This document shows positions 18,981 through 28,935 of a stretch of 64,000 nucleotides of DNA, in pieces. The notes beneath the pieces are model-generated. The model was not told where the DNA came from. It did not search any database and was given only the letters and a program-made list of their open reading frames with translations. Position 1 is the first letter of the stretch, and each line of letters opens with the position of its first letter. The stretch lies in assembly GCF_000159695.1 (NCBI RefSeq), contig NZ_CM000955.1:124001-188000 (forward strand), read 5' to 3'. This DNA is from Finegoldia magna ATCC 53516. Lineage in GTDB: Bacteria; Bacillota; Clostridia; Tissierellales; Peptoniphilaceae. A program made the translations under genes and the position numbers.

Positions 18981-19382
18981 TTATTTTTCCTCCTTGAATT
19001 GTTTTAATATTTCCTTTAATTTTTCTGGTACTGGCAAGCCTAAAGCTACAGAGTTTTCCAAGATGGAAAGACCTTCATTTGCGATATAAAAAAAGATGAT
19101 GGCTGTTCTTATCATTGTTCCATCACCTTTAATTAAATTTACATCGCATAGGTTTGCTATGCCTACAACTATAAAAATCATAATCTTTTTAGCTATTCCC
19201 TTGAATCCTATGGATGAGGATAGCTTTCTTTCTACTCCTGCTCTTAAAACTCCTGTTAGATAATCAGCAATTACAAACGCTAGTAGCGTATAAATAAAAG
19301 CATCCACGCTTCCAAGGAAAAATCCTAAACATCCTCCAATCGCTGTAAATAATACTTTCATTGTTTCTAAGAATTTATTCAT
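18981..19382 (-). CDS. phage holin, TcdE/Cp-1 family
   Basis: A 133-residue membrane protein with three or four hydrophobic segments (IGGCLGFFLG, YTLLAFVIADYLTGVLRAG, IMIFIVVGIANL, TAIIFFYIANEGLSILEN). The VIADYLTGVL and YIANEGLSI(L) motifs are typical of the phage_holin_4_1 family. It forms the membrane lesion that releases the adjacent amidase. Ends with a charged tail (KEILKQFKEEK). Confidence 0.92.
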   Translation of the reverse strand: MNKFLETMKVLFTAIGGCLGFFLGSVDAFIYTLLAFVIADYLTGVLRAGVERKLSSSIGFKGIAKKIMIFIVVGIANLCDVNLIKGDGTMIRTAIIFFYIANEGLSILENSVALGLPVPEKLKEILKQFKEEK

Positions 19383-19383
19383 T

Positions 19384-20763
19384 TTACTCCTCCTCTGTTA
19401 AGGTATAGGTTATTTTCATTGTCTTATCTGCTGTTTTTAATATTGGACTAGATAAGTTATTAATTGTTCCAAGATAGGGAGTGTGAAGAAATAATAGTTT
19501 ATAGAATCTTTCCTCATAACCTCCAAAACCTATTGCAAATGGACCAATTGTCTGTGTCTCCATCATTAAGTTACCTATTCCACTACCATTATATGAATCA
19601 ACATTATTTACAATTACTTGGTCTTTCTTATCAATTACAAATTCATAACCTAATATATAGTCTCCCCACTTGTAAAGATAATTGTATTCTCCTCCATATT
19701 TCGAAGAGCTAACCTCTTTACCTAAAGAAATAACTGTTATATCTACTGGATTATTTATATTAACCTTATAAATTTTATTTGTTCTGTAAGGACTTATCGA
19801 ATACAGGTATCCATTTTTAACACAACTATATTTATACCTATGGCAATAACTTCTATCTTTTTCATTATAACTTCCTAAACTTCCAAGCCTTATTCCATTA
19901 AGTGACCAAGTATCTGTACTAGTAGAATAGTCATTCTTATTTATTTTTACTCTTATTAAATTGTCTCTATTGGCCCCAAATCCATACCAATATCCATCCT
20001 CTCCATCATAAAAACAACATTCATACCAGGTGCCTATCTTGCTGAAAAACTCTGATACATCAATAGTAATCCTCTCTTCAGCTTTGTAGCCTTTAGTATA
20101 AATAGGATCATTTAAGCCTATACTTGTTAATGGCTCTTTTAGTTTTACCAATTCAATTGATTTGTCATTTAATGGCCATATTGATACTATTGTGTTTGAC
20201 TTGAAGTCTATCTCAATACAGCCATTATAACAATCTGAGACCTCACGCTTTTTATATAAGGATGTGCTATTTAATAATAAAAATGGGTCTTTTCCATGTG
20301 TATCTCCATAAAAGTATTTACCACCTCTGTAGTGAGTAAGTGCTATTGATGATATTCTTCCATTAGCTTGAGAAGTTGAAAAGTCCCATACAAATTTATA
20401 TCCATTTTCTAGTGGAATTGTTTCTGTTAAATTAGCAGAACCTCTTCTAGGAGCATCTGTCTGATTCACGTCATTTGATGCATAGCCAATTATCTGATTA
20501 TCAGATGGTGCAAATATCTTTTCTGGATTTTCTTCCAATTTATCTTCAAAAAGAAGAACGCCTCCATAGCATTTATTAGCTATAGGAAATATCTCCTTCC
20601 AAAATTCAACTTTTTTACTATCATCTATCGGGTACATAAGTCCCATAGGATTCAATCTTAATAAATCTGGGACTGCATTAGTTATTAAGTTTTCATCTTC
20701 ATATATCTCCTTTTTATTTGTTCTAACATCAGTTAGTTCGATGACTGATTTACCTTTGAGCAT
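19384..20763 (-). CDS. tail tip / receptor-binding candidate
   Basis: A 459-residue protein (ATG 20763 with AAGGAGG 7 nt upstream). No family is recognised. The second half is rich in aromatic and Gly/Asn residues with blade-like phrases (NGYLYSISPYRTNKIYKV, GEYNYLYKWGDYILGYEF), suggesting a beta-propeller or beta-rich fold. Its place between the baseplate protein and holin is where siphovirus receptor-binding proteins usually lie. Confidence 0.55.
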   Translation of the reverse strand: MLKGKSVIELTDVRTNKKEIYEDENLITNAVPDLLRLNPMGLMYPIDDSKKVEFWKEIFPIANKCYGGVLLFEDKLEENPEKIFAPSDNQIIGYASNDVNQTDAPRRGSANLTETIPLENGYKFVWDFSTSQANGRISSIALTHYRGGKYFYGDTHGKDPFLLLNSTSLYKKREVSDCYNGCIEIDFKSNTIVSIWPLNDKSIELVKLKEPLTSIGLNDPIYTKGYKAEERITIDVSEFFSKIGTWYECCFYDGEDGYWYGFGANRDNLIRVKINKNDYSTSTDTWSLNGIRLGSLGSYNEKDRSYCHRYKYSCVKNGYLYSISPYRTNKIYKVNINNPVDITVISLGKEVSSSKYGGEYNYLYKWGDYILGYEFVIDKKDQVIVNNVDSYNGSGIGNLMMETQTIGPFAIGFGGYEERFYKLLFLHTPYLGTINNLSSPILKTADKTMKITYTLTEEE

Positions 20764-22621
20764 TTTCTTCCTCCTTATCTTTAAATTCTGTAGTGATTTC
20801 TTCCTTATATTTACCAAGCATCAATCCTTGATATTTAAATCTTCCTACCTCTTCATTAAATACTAGTGGGCTTGGAACTTGTCTTTCTACTTTGTATTCA
20901 GCTTTCAATTTCCTAAGCAGGAATGAATGACTAAGTTCTATTCTCTTCCAAGATTCATCAACTTTAATCTTTCCATCCCAAGCCTCTGTAGAACCTAAAG
21001 ATTGACCAGATATAGCTGCGATAGCATTATCTTTACCTATCATAGCCTTACCTGATTCAAGTCTAATAAGCACTGAGAAATTGTTCATAGTTTTCTCTTG
21101 TAGTTTAGTTAATGGATAAAAAAGATTTAGAATATGGTCACCACTTAGGTAGGTTTCTTTTGGAATATGATGTTCTATTTTTGTATCGTTAAAAATGTAA
21201 GTAACAACAAGCCTTGTAGGTATTTCTATATTTTCAATAAAGTCAAGTTCTTCTACTTCTTCTTTCTCTTCATACTTTGGAGGATTATAGGATTTTCCAT
21301 CATTATTTAAAACCTCTACTTGTTTCTTGACCTTTCTTGATATCTTTCTAGTTTTTTCTTCAGTATCACAAATTATATTTAACAAGATAGATGCATTAAA
21401 AATTGCCTCCGTTTCTTTATTGGAGGCAAATTCTATACGAATTATTGGAGTATCTGTTGTTGAAATATTAAAGGCAGAATAGTTGGAGTAGGCATGAACT
21501 ACTAATTTTTCAGATTCAATCTGATTTAACAGTCCTGCTATATTCTTATCATTCTTGCTTTTAGCCCTAGATAAGTATGGGTTCTTCCCTACACCAAGAA
21601 TTCTATGTTTTCCATTTATCTTGTATTCAATGTCAGTAATAAGCCCCTCAATCTTTTCTTCTTCGTAAGAAATAGCTATTCTATCTCCTACATCGAGGCT
21701 GGGGTCTCCTATGGTTACCATATCAAAAGGTGTGTGGTGAATCTTACAAATTTCAGTAAGAAGAACTTCACACATTCTTTTTCTTTTTTCTGGAAGTCCT
21801 AACTGCATCAGTGGATTTATTCCAAGATTCATAGTTAGGCCATCATCATTTTCTAAAGAGTAGTATTCAGCTATTTTAGTCTTTGCATTTGTTGAGCTGA
21901 TGGCTGTATATCTTGTCTTGAAATCTGATATTGATGAAGAAAATCTTTCTCTCGTTTTAATTTCAGTGGATATACTTTCTGCATACTTTTTTAAAACCAA
22001 TTTACCATCACGAGAGACCTGTGCAAAAGCACCAAGGGTTGATGCTATATAGTGAATAAAGTCTCTATAGGTTTCTATATCATGGTCTTGATAAATTGCC
22101 AAAACTTCCTCACCATTTACAAAAGCTTTTACCTCATCTTCTGTCATACCTAGTTCTACCTTGCACTTTTCACATGATAATGTAAGTAATTCAAAAGCTG
22201 TACCAAAAGTATCTGTTACTGGAAAGTTCTTATCAAACCTAAGCATATAGTCATAGCCTTTTAGTTCTAAAATTTTCTTAGACCTATTTGCTTCAGTGAC
22301 ATCAAAGATTCCCATTGGTATAGTTTCTATCTTTTTATTCTCTAATTCTTGATGGTAAAAAAGTTCTAGCTTTGCATCCTCTAAAGAATACCTATCTATA
22401 TCTAAAAGAAGGCTAATTCCAAACTCTCCAGCATAAACTGTACCTATTTCAAGTTCAGAAGATCCAGAGCATGAACGATGAATGTACCCAGACCCTTTTA
22501 AAATATCCTTATTCGTAAAATGTATGGTGCTTTCATCTTTTAAGATGAGATTTCCCGTCCAGTAAAATTTACGAGAATTCTTTTTGATTGCTGTTTTATA
22601 TTCATTGCTTGTTGGATACAT
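20750..22621 (-). CDS. phage tail / baseplate structural protein
   Basis: A 623-residue protein starting MYPTSNEYKTAIKKNSRKFY; the ATG at 22621 has GGAGG 7 nt upstream and overlaps the preceding stop. The N-terminal half resembles Gp23-type minor structural or tail proteins of Gram-positive phages (ILELKGYDYMLRFDK region). The second half has a carbohydrate-binding-like beta-rich look (SVLIRLESGKAMIG, IELSHSFLL). Probably part of the tail tip, next to the distal tail protein. Function assigned by position and general composition. Confidence 0.65.
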   Translation of the reverse strand: MYPTSNEYKTAIKKNSRKFYWTGNLILKDESTIHFTNKDILKGSGYIHRSCSGSSELEIGTVYAGEFGISLLLDIDRYSLEDAKLELFYHQELENKKIETIPMGIFDVTEANRSKKILELKGYDYMLRFDKNFPVTDTFGTAFELLTLSCEKCKVELGMTEDEVKAFVNGEEVLAIYQDHDIETYRDFIHYIASTLGAFAQVSRDGKLVLKKYAESISTEIKTRERFSSSISDFKTRYTAISSTNAKTKIAEYYSLENDDGLTMNLGINPLMQLGLPEKRKRMCEVLLTEICKIHHTPFDMVTIGDPSLDVGDRIAISYEEEKIEGLITDIEYKINGKHRILGVGKNPYLSRAKSKNDKNIAGLLNQIESEKLVVHAYSNYSAFNISTTDTPIIRIEFASNKETEAIFNASILLNIICDTEEKTRKISRKVKKQVEVLNNDGKSYNPPKYEEKEEVEELDFIENIEIPTRLVVTYIFNDTKIEHHIPKETYLSGDHILNLFYPLTKLQEKTMNNFSVLIRLESGKAMIGKDNAIAAISGQSLGSTEAWDGKIKVDESWKRIELSHSFLLRKLKAEYKVERQVPSPLVFNEEVGRFKYQGLMLGKYKEEITTEFKDKEEENAQR

Positions 22622-22983
22622 CAATATTCCTCCAATGAAAAAGATACTTCCCACAATCCTTTATAAGAAGTATCTTTTATTAGTTTGACTTTAAACTTGT
22701 CTAGATACATTTGTGTCTCTTTTAGTTCCAATGTTTCTGTATCTAAGTATTTAACATTAAGATTAGACTTATTAGAAAAACTACTCAATGTCTTTACAAG
22801 TTTAGGACTGCAAGAAAAACCTACAGAAATACTTGCTACTTTGTTTCTAACAATATCCCTCTGAATAGTTCCTGCCTCTGTCTCTCCTCCAGTATCTGCC
22901 TCGATATCTCTAAACTCCAAATCATAAGAATTTGGTAAAGGTAGGTCTACTCCTTCAATAATTAAATATGATTGATATTTCAT
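22621..22983 (-). CDS. small tail protein (DUF6711-like)
   Basis: A 120-residue protein immediately after the tape-measure gene, with a one-base overlap at each end. It begins MKYQSYLIIEGVDLPLPNSY and has alternating beta-like segments, as in small distal-tail proteins of siphoviruses. Assignment to the DUF6711 type is from memory of the family pattern and is tentative. Confidence 0.6.
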   Translation of the reverse strand: MKYQSYLIIEGVDLPLPNSYDLEFRDIEADTGGETEAGTIQRDIVRNKVASISVGFSCSPKLVKTLSSFSNKSNLNVKYLDTETLELKETQMYLDKFKVKLIKDTSYKGLWEVSFSLEEY

Positions 22984-25900
22984 TACCTACCTCCACTTCT
23001 TAAATTCTTGCGCATAGATGCATTGACAATAACTTCATCAAGGAGAGTACCTCCAAGATAAACTGGGATGACTATATCGCCAGTATTTTCTGATTTTAAA
23101 TTAATATTTGCAAGTGCATCAGATATTTGTCTTCCTATATCAATCCCATTTACAGCAGATTCCTTATCATATCCTCCCATACCGACTGCTGATATATTTG
23201 GATTTAAAACCATATCGCTTGCTACATTCTTCATAGAAGATTGAACTAATCTCCTACTCTTTTCTATCCCCTTAGATAGACCTTCCATAAAGTCTGGCAT
23301 CCATGATTCGTAGTCGGTAAGTGGACCAACATCTGGAACTGAAAAGTGCAAGTAAGACCTAATAGTTGATGCCACATTCGATACAGCAGATATTACATTA
23401 CCTATTGCATTTGAAATTCCCCTTGCAATTCCATTAATCATATCGGCTCCCCATGTGTAGGCTTGTGATGCTAGATTTCTAATGAAGTTCACTGCATTAT
23501 TAAATCCATTTCTAATGCTATATAAAATATTCGACATACTAGAAGAAATAGCTGACTTCATCGAATTAAAGGCAGATGTGACTGCTGATTTTGCAGAATT
23601 CACTGTTGATGAAATAGTAGATTTGATACTATTCCAAACATTGGACACTAATGTCATAATTCCATTTAGAACTCCAGATATAAAGGATTTGATGGCATTC
23701 CAAACATTCATAACTATTGATTTAATAGTATTTAAAACTGTTTGAATTACTACTTTTATATTGTTCCATGATGTGGATATAAATGTTCCTATGGCAGTGA
23801 TTACTGTAGTCAAGAACGTTTTTATCCCATTCCAAATAGTCTCAGCCTTTACTTTAATAGCATCAAGAACAGTTGAAATTAAAGTCTTTATACCTTCCCA
23901 AGTAGTCCTGATAAACTCTCCAACTGCTGTAAATACTTCTGTAGTTATAGTTGAAATAGCTGTCCATATATTTGTAAAAGTTGTTTGAATTCCCGTCCAG
24001 AGACTTGTAAAGAATTCTCCTAAACTTTGCCATAGACTCTTGGCTCCCTCAATAAAGGTATTCCAAGATTCAGTTAGAAAAGTTGTTATAAATGTCCAAA
24101 TACTGTTCCATCCTTCAGAAAGTCCATTCCATAGATTGGCAAAGAAGTCCTTGATGCCTTTCCAAGTATTCTTAACTCCTTCAATAAATCCAGACCAAAA
24201 TTCTGATAGAAAACTTGTGATTTCAATCCAGGTACTTGTCCAAGATTCTGATATTCCTTGCCAGAGGTTTACGAGGAATTCTTTTATTCCATTCCAAATG
24301 GCAACAGTTGATTCCTTAATAGTTTCCCATATGAAAATGACTCCTTCTCTAAACCAGTCGCACTTCTTCCATAATAGAACAAGACCAGCTATTACTGCAC
24401 CAATAGCAATAGGAACAATACCAATGGCTGATACTACTGCAGTTATTGCAGGTATAAGTGGTACCTGTAAATATTCCAACTATCTTAGTAATTCCTCCTA
24501 TTATTAGAGGTCCTTTAGTCATTATTGTTCCTATTGACCAGACAAGCTTTCCTATAATCATAAGAACTGGACCAAGAGCAGCTATAAAAACACCTATTCC
24601 TGCAATGACACCCTTTACTGGAGCAGGAAGTGCATTAAGTCCATTTACCAGTTTAGTTAATATATCAACTACTTTTCTAACAGTTGGCATTAGGAGTTCA
24701 CCAAAGGATATGGCTAATTCTTCTAAGGCCGATTGTAGGATCTTTAATTGACCACCTAAGTTATCCTGCATAGTAGTTGCCATTTTTTCTGCTGTTCCAT
24801 CTGCATTATATATGGCATCACTTAAACTGTTGTAGTCTTTTTCACTGGCATTTATAATTGCAAGCATTCCAGACATGGCATTTTTACCAAATATCATGGA
24901 TGCTGCTTGTGCTTTTTGAGTTCCGTCTAAATTAGCAAAGGCAACTCTAAAGGTGCTTAAAGTCTCATCAAGTGAAAGGCCCTGTACATCTTCAATAGAT
25001 AAGCCCAACATGGACATTCCATTAATAACTTCTTTAGTTGGTGATGCGAGTCTTGTTAGTCCAGACCTTAAAGCTGTCCCTGCTTGTGAACCTTTTATTC
25101 CTGCGTTAGCCATTAAACCTATAGCTACAGCTGTATCTTCAACTGAATATCCAAGTGTACCAGCAATAGGTGCAGCATATTTAAAAGTTTCACCCATTAA
25201 TGAAACATTGGTATTGGCATTAGATGATGCAGCAGCAAGAACATCAGCGAAGTGAGAAGAGTCTTCAGCTTTTAAACCAAAGGCTGTAAGGGCATCTGTT
25301 ACGATATCTGAAGTAGTGGCTAAGTCCTCACCACTAGCCGCAGCAAGGTTCATGACTCCTTCAATACCACCAATCATGTCTTTACTTTTCCAACCAGCCA
25401 TGGCCATGTAGTTCATAGCCTCTGCCGCTTCAGATGCTGAGAACTTTGTCTTGGCTCCCATTTCACGAGCCTTTTCCCTTAGTGCATCAAAGTCGGACCC
25501 TGTTGCACCAGATACTGCTTTTACCTTTGACATACCAGAGTCAAAATCTGACGCAGTCTTTACAGCTGCTACTCCAAGACCTGCTACTGCAAGAGATACT
25601 GGCATCATTTTTCTTCCTACATTTTCTATATTTTGCCCTGTGTTTTGCCATTTTTCTCCAGTAATAGCTATATTTTGAAGAGTTTGATTAGTAGTTGCCC
25701 CCTGCCTCTCTAGAGACTTTAAGGCTTGTTCTGTTTCAATAATCTCTCGTTTAAGGGCATCATATTGTTCTTGGGAAATCTTACCTTCTGCAAGAGCCTG
25801 TTCAGCTTGTTTCTGCGCCTCTTTTAAAGAGGTTAATTTGTTCTTTGTTTCTTCTAAGGTCTGTCCTAATAGCTTATGCTTTTGTGAGATAAGTTCAGTG

Positions 25901-26049
25901 TTGCCAGGATCAAGTTTAAGAAGTTTGTTAACATCACGAAGTTCAGATTGAGTATGTTTAATCTCCGTATTAACTTGTTTTAGTGCAGTCTGCAATTTGG
26001 TAGTATCTCCACCAATTTCAACAGTTATCCCTTTTATTCTATTTGCCAA
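22983..26049 (-). pseudogene. tail tape-measure protein gene with frameshift
   Basis: Two frames cover one tape-measure protein. The first (26049 to about 24470, TTG start after AGGAGGTGA) encodes the coiled coil and the TP901-type domain (SDFDSGMSKVKAVSGATGSD ...). The second (about 24479 to 22983) continues with alanine-rich helices and tryptophan repeats spaced about every 11-20 residues (IWNGIKEF, LWQGISES, TWKGIKDF). They differ by one base; the whole span is 3067 nt, or 1022 codons plus 1. The break lies near 24440-24480, where no slippery run is visible. Either a disabling mutation or a sequencing error. Intact product would be about 1020 residues. Confidence 0.85.
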
Positions 26050-26076
26050 TATCTCACCTCCTTAATTTTGAGCATC

Positions 26077-26105
26077 AAAAAAGCACCTACCTTTTTGATA
26101 GATGC
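26077..26105 (-). terminator. terminator after moron gene
   Basis: Minus-strand stem GCATCTA / TAGGTGC followed by TTTTTT, 7 nt after the stop of the 26112-26438 gene and about 30 nt before the tape-measure start. The same stem sequence recurs at 32070-32095. Confidence 0.8.
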
Positions 26106-26111
26106 TAAAAA

Positions 26112-26438
26112 TTAATATTCACTATAAATATCATCGTCAGTGTAAAACCAAAATTCTAATTCATCATTAATCGCCTTAATAATATCTGCTTGATTTATTT
26201 TGTCTTTTTTGTTTTTTCTTCCACCAATAATAAAAAAGATATTTCCCTCATCAAAGTTTACTTCTCTTTTTTCGATTGAAGAATCTATAGCCAGTAATGT
26301 TGATTCTTTTTGATTGTAATATATTCTTACCGTTTCGGGAGACCTATTATATTTTCTAACAGCCTCTTCTCTGTCACTTTTTGGAATTTCGTTGATATTG
26401 ATTTTTGGACTTCGACCTTTGTTTTTCTTCTTACCCAC
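26112..26438 (-). CDS. unknown moron protein
   Basis: A 108-residue protein with a basic N-terminus (MGKKKNKGRS), a beta-rich middle and an acidic, aromatic C-terminus (FWFYTDDDIYSEY). GTG start with GAGGTGAT upstream. It interrupts the tail genes between the chaperone and tape measure, with a -10 TATAAT upstream and a terminator right after: the layout of a lysogeny-expressed moron. The inverted repeat CACTGT-N12-ACAGTG encloses the ribosome-binding site. Function not recognised; superinfection exclusion or defence is possible by context only. Confidence 0.6.
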   Translation of the reverse strand: MGKKKNKGRSPKININEIPKSDREEAVRKYNRSPETVRIYYNQKESTLLAIDSSIEKREVNFDEGNIFFIIGGRKNKKDKINQADIIKAINDELEFWFYTDDDIYSEY

Positions 26439-26459
26439 TGTATCACCTCTGTTACAGTG

Positions 26460-26489
26460 ATTATACCATAAGTAGATTAAAATTTATCA
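26460..26489 (-). promoter_or_regulatory. moron promoter inside chaperone 3' end
   Basis: -10 TATAAT at 26460-26465 with TGATAA or TTGATA 18-19 nt upstream. It overlaps the last codons of the frameshifted chaperone. It would allow expression of the 108-residue gene independent of the late operon. Confidence 0.55.
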
Positions 26490-27015
26490 AAGTCTTCTTG
26501 TGTAGCTACTTCTTTGTATTTATATTCATCGTTATTCTTTTCTGTGAACATATCATTTACAAGTCCAATTGTTAATAGGGATAAATCAGAAACAGAAAGA
26601 CCCAATTCTACAGCCCTTAATAGAAACAAGGGTGTGGTCATTAGTCTTTCTGTTGGTCTTACTTTTTTTTAGGAACTTCTTCCGATTTTATATTAAGTCC
26701 CCATAACTCAATTAGCTGAGGTAGAATTTGATAAATTGAAAAAGTTGAGAAATTATCCAACCATTCTTCTGGACTATCTGGAACAGATTTATCTCCATGC
26801 TTTGCCATTACATAAGCTATATTTTCAAATAACTCAAGTGAACCTATATCAAGATTAGATTTATCTTCATCATTTTTCTTCATGGACTTTTCAAGTTCCA
26901 TCAAGTCTTTGAAGATATCTCTACCAAATTTAAGTCTATAGATTCTTGGGATAGCTGCTGATGCACGGAAAATAACATCTTGCCCGTCAATTTGAATTTT
27001 CTTTGTTAGTGCCAT
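26477..27015 (-). CDS. tail assembly chaperone, -1 frameshift product (gpGT-type)
   Basis: The short frame ends CCT-AAA-AAA-AAG-TAA. A -1 slip on this A8 run bypasses the stop and continues through RPTERLMTTPLFLLRAVELG to NDMFTEKNNDEYKYKEVATQ and EDFDKF, adding about 60 residues and ending at 26477. This matches the gpG/gpGT arrangement of siphoviruses, where both products are needed in a set ratio to load the tape measure. The tape-measure gene comes next but one. Confidence 0.85.
26659..27015 (-). CDS. tail assembly chaperone, short form (gpG-type)
   Basis: A 118-residue unshifted product: MALTKKIQIDGQDVIFRASA at the N-terminus, then helices with the RLKFGRDIFKDL motif typical of Firmicutes phage tail chaperones. 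It coats the tape measure during tail assembly. It sits 2 nt after the major tail protein gene and ends in the A-rich slippery site at about 26656-26668. Confidence 0.88.
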   Translation of the reverse strand: MALTKKIQIDGQDVIFRASAAIPRIYRLKFGRDIFKDLMELEKSMKKNDEDKSNLDIGSLELFENIAYVMAKHGDKSVPDSPEEWLDNFSTFSIYQILPQLIELWGLNIKSEEVPKKK

Positions 27016-27017
27016 AT

Positions 27018-27614
27018 TTATTTACCTCCAACACTTACTCTTGAAGGTGTTACTGTCGTTTCTGTTGGCATATAGACTGACTTATACCAACCATCATAAG
27101 TTTCCTTCGTAGTCTCTTCACCTGTTCTAGCCTTTACATTTCCATTTGGAAGTGGTCTTGCTTGGATAGATAAGGTTTCTGGTTGGACTTCTCTTGATTC
27201 TTCATTAGTTTCTCCTTCGAGAGTAGGTCTTGCTGCTGAGCAGTTATACATGACATGACGGATTTTCTTTTGATCACCATCAAACTCAAAAAGAAGTGCA
27301 AAGTTTGCTGTTTCAGAATTTGAAGATTCAATAAGAACTTTATTTGAATCTGATTTTTCCATCAAAACATCAGTCCTAAAAGATTCTGGAATAAGGGCGA
27401 TTTCTAAATCTCCATCATAGCCCATATTGTTTGAAATAGTGTAGTATTCAATTCCATCTGCGTAAAAGCTTTCAGGCTCTCCATTTGGATCTAATGAAAT
27501 TGAAACAGCACCAGGCATTGGCACTGGTGTTTTATATTTAATAACGCCCTCTTCGGTTTTATCAAAGAGAGCGTAGTGTACGTTACAAATATTAAATTTA
27601 ACTTTATTGGCCAT
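27018..27614 (-). CDS. major tail tube protein
   Basis: A 198-residue protein of the phi13-type major tail family: MANKVKFNICNVHYALFDKT, then VPMPGAVSISLDPNGEPESF and a YYTISNNMGYDGDLEIALIP segment characteristic of tail-tube proteins. Subunits stack into the non-contractile tail tube. Strong GGAGG ribosome-binding site. High expression is expected in late transcription. Confidence 0.9.
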   Translation of the reverse strand: MANKVKFNICNVHYALFDKTEEGVIKYKTPVPMPGAVSISLDPNGEPESFYADGIEYYTISNNMGYDGDLEIALIPESFRTDVLMEKSDSNKVLIESSNSETANFALLFEFDGDQKKIRHVMYNCSAARPTLEGETNEESREVQPETLSIQARPLPNGNVKARTGEETTKETYDGWYKSVYMPTETTVTPSRVSVGGK

Positions 27615-27951
27615 TATTATTTACCTCCGTAATTTTTAAATTAAGTGTGAATTCATACAAAACTTCATAGAGTCTTTCTGATTCAATCCAAACTTCAGAT
27701 TTTTCATAATAGATTTCTTCTCTATCAAGTATCTCTTCTATTTTTTCTTCTAGTTTTAAATCTTTCTTATCAGTGTAAAGTTCTAAGTCTATCTGGGTGT
27801 TTTTGTAAAAAACTACTCCATCTGCTCCAAAGTGTTTATTCTTTGGAAATAGATAGACTATAAATGGTGGATCTGGACTTTCTCCTTCAGCAAAGTGCGA
27901 GTATGCAAATGGAAGTCCTATTTTTTCAATTATTTTTAATAGCCTATCCAT
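27604..27951 (-). CDS. tail completion / minor tail protein
   Basis: A 115-residue protein (MDRLLKIIEKIGLPFAYSHF, FIVYLFPKNKHFGADGVVFY) with the pattern of gp17/gp11-like tail-terminator proteins. It lies between the HK97 gp10-like gene and the tail tube gene, overlapping both. It probably caps the tail tube at the head junction; assignment mostly by position. Confidence 0.7.
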   Translation of the reverse strand: MDRLLKIIEKIGLPFAYSHFAEGESPDPPFIVYLFPKNKHFGADGVVFYKNTQIDLELYTDKKDLKLEEKIEEILDREEIYYEKSEVWIESERLYEVLYEFTLNLKITEVNNNGQ

Positions 27952-28324
27952 CGTTTAGTTTCCTCATAATATTTTCTTCCAATTCTCTGATTCCTTTCTC
28001 CTCAGCTGGACCAATGTGTGGCTTAGCAGATACTCTTCCTCCCTGCCTAAGAACATGACCTTTTTCAAGTAGATGAGCCAGTTGATATCTATTTCTTGAG
28101 TGAACTACGAGTTCTATTGAGTTTGATGTTTCTTTCATAGTTTTTACAGACCAGGACTTAGAATATTTCTTTGTCTCCCCTACAGGTGCATTTTCTTGTA
28201 TGTCTTTTCTAATATTGCTACCAGCCTTTTTAACTTCCTTTTTGACTTCATCTGTTGCCATATCAGAATATTCTTCTAAGCCCTTCATTATTTCACTGGC
28301 TAGGTTTTCAATTTTTACATTCAT
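27944..28324 (-). CDS. HK97 gp10-like head-tail protein
   Basis: A 126-residue protein with a basic, helical N-terminus followed by GSNIRKDIQENAPVGETKKY and LAHLLEKGHVLRQGGRV, the hallmark H(L)LEKGH segment of HK97-gp10/TIGR01725 family proteins. It joins the completed head to the tail. It overlaps both neighbours by a few bases. Confidence 0.85.
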   Translation of the reverse strand: MNVKIENLASEIMKGLEEYSDMATDEVKKEVKKAGSNIRKDIQENAPVGETKKYSKSWSVKTMKETSNSIELVVHSRNRYQLAHLLEKGHVLRQGGRVSAKPHIGPAEEKGIRELEENIMRKLNDG

Positions 28325-28653
28325 CTACTCACCTTCCTACATCTAAACTTTATAAGTCTATTTTTATAGTTCATAAAGTCAATTGAGATGATATTGTAAA
28401 TTTCATCATCAAATAGAATTCTGTACTCTGAAGTATTAATGTTCTTCAGACTATTTTGAAATCTTACAGTAAAAGAAATATCTGACCTGTCTACTTCCAT
28501 CCCAAGAAATATTTCTTCTCCTTTTCCTTGAAAAGATATATAGGTTGATGTTGTTAGATAGTCCATCCATACTGATTTATGGTTACCAATTTCATCTACC
28601 TCAACATTTTTATTTTGAAAGGTTATTTTTCTATTTAAATCCGATATCCTCAT
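28321..28653 (-). CDS. head closure protein (SPP1 gp16-like)
   Basis: A 110-residue protein starting MRISDLNRKITFQ, with FTVRFQNSL and FDDEIYNIISIDFMN, the usual 'I...R..R...Y.I..I' layout of phage_H_T_join proteins. Acts as a stopper closing the portal channel after packaging. The start overlaps the upstream connector stop by one base. Confidence 0.85.
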   Translation of the reverse strand: MRISDLNRKITFQNKNVEVDEIGNHKSVWMDYLTTSTYISFQGKGEEIFLGMEVDRSDISFTVRFQNSLKNINTSEYRILFDDEIYNIISIDFMNYKNRLIKFRCRKVSR

Positions 28654-28925
28654 TAGAACTCAGCCTTTCTCATTCCAAACAATAAAGCCCTTAGAGTTAA
28701 GTTTAGTTCAGAATAATCTGCCTCTTCTCTATGCTCATAAAGATACGCTGTCATATATAAGACAGCTATCTTTCCATTTGGATTTTTAGAAAGTTCTTCC
28801 TCACTATCAACTCTAGCTACATCCATGGAGTGCTTTATTGATGATTGGATGAGAGATTCAATCATCTCATCCTCATCATCAAAATCCACCCTTAAATAGG
28901 ACTTTGCCTCCTCAAGAGTAATCAT
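28653..28925 (-). CDS. head-tail connector (gp6/gp15-like)
   Basis: A 90-residue helical protein beginning MITLEEAKSYLRVDFDDEDE and containing IESLIQSSIKHSMDVA and LYMTAYLYEHREEA, characteristic of the DNA-packaging connector family. It forms a ring on the portal. AAGGAG precedes the ATG. Confidence 0.9.
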   Translation of the reverse strand: MITLEEAKSYLRVDFDDEDEMIESLIQSSIKHSMDVARVDSEEELSKNPNGKIAVLYMTAYLYEHREEADYSELNLTLRALLFGMRKAEF

Positions 28926-28935
28926 AATTTACTCC

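Noticed and set aside
22983..26049. Tape-measure break as programmed frameshift
   Set aside because: No slippery sequence at the junction and no known frameshift in this gene.
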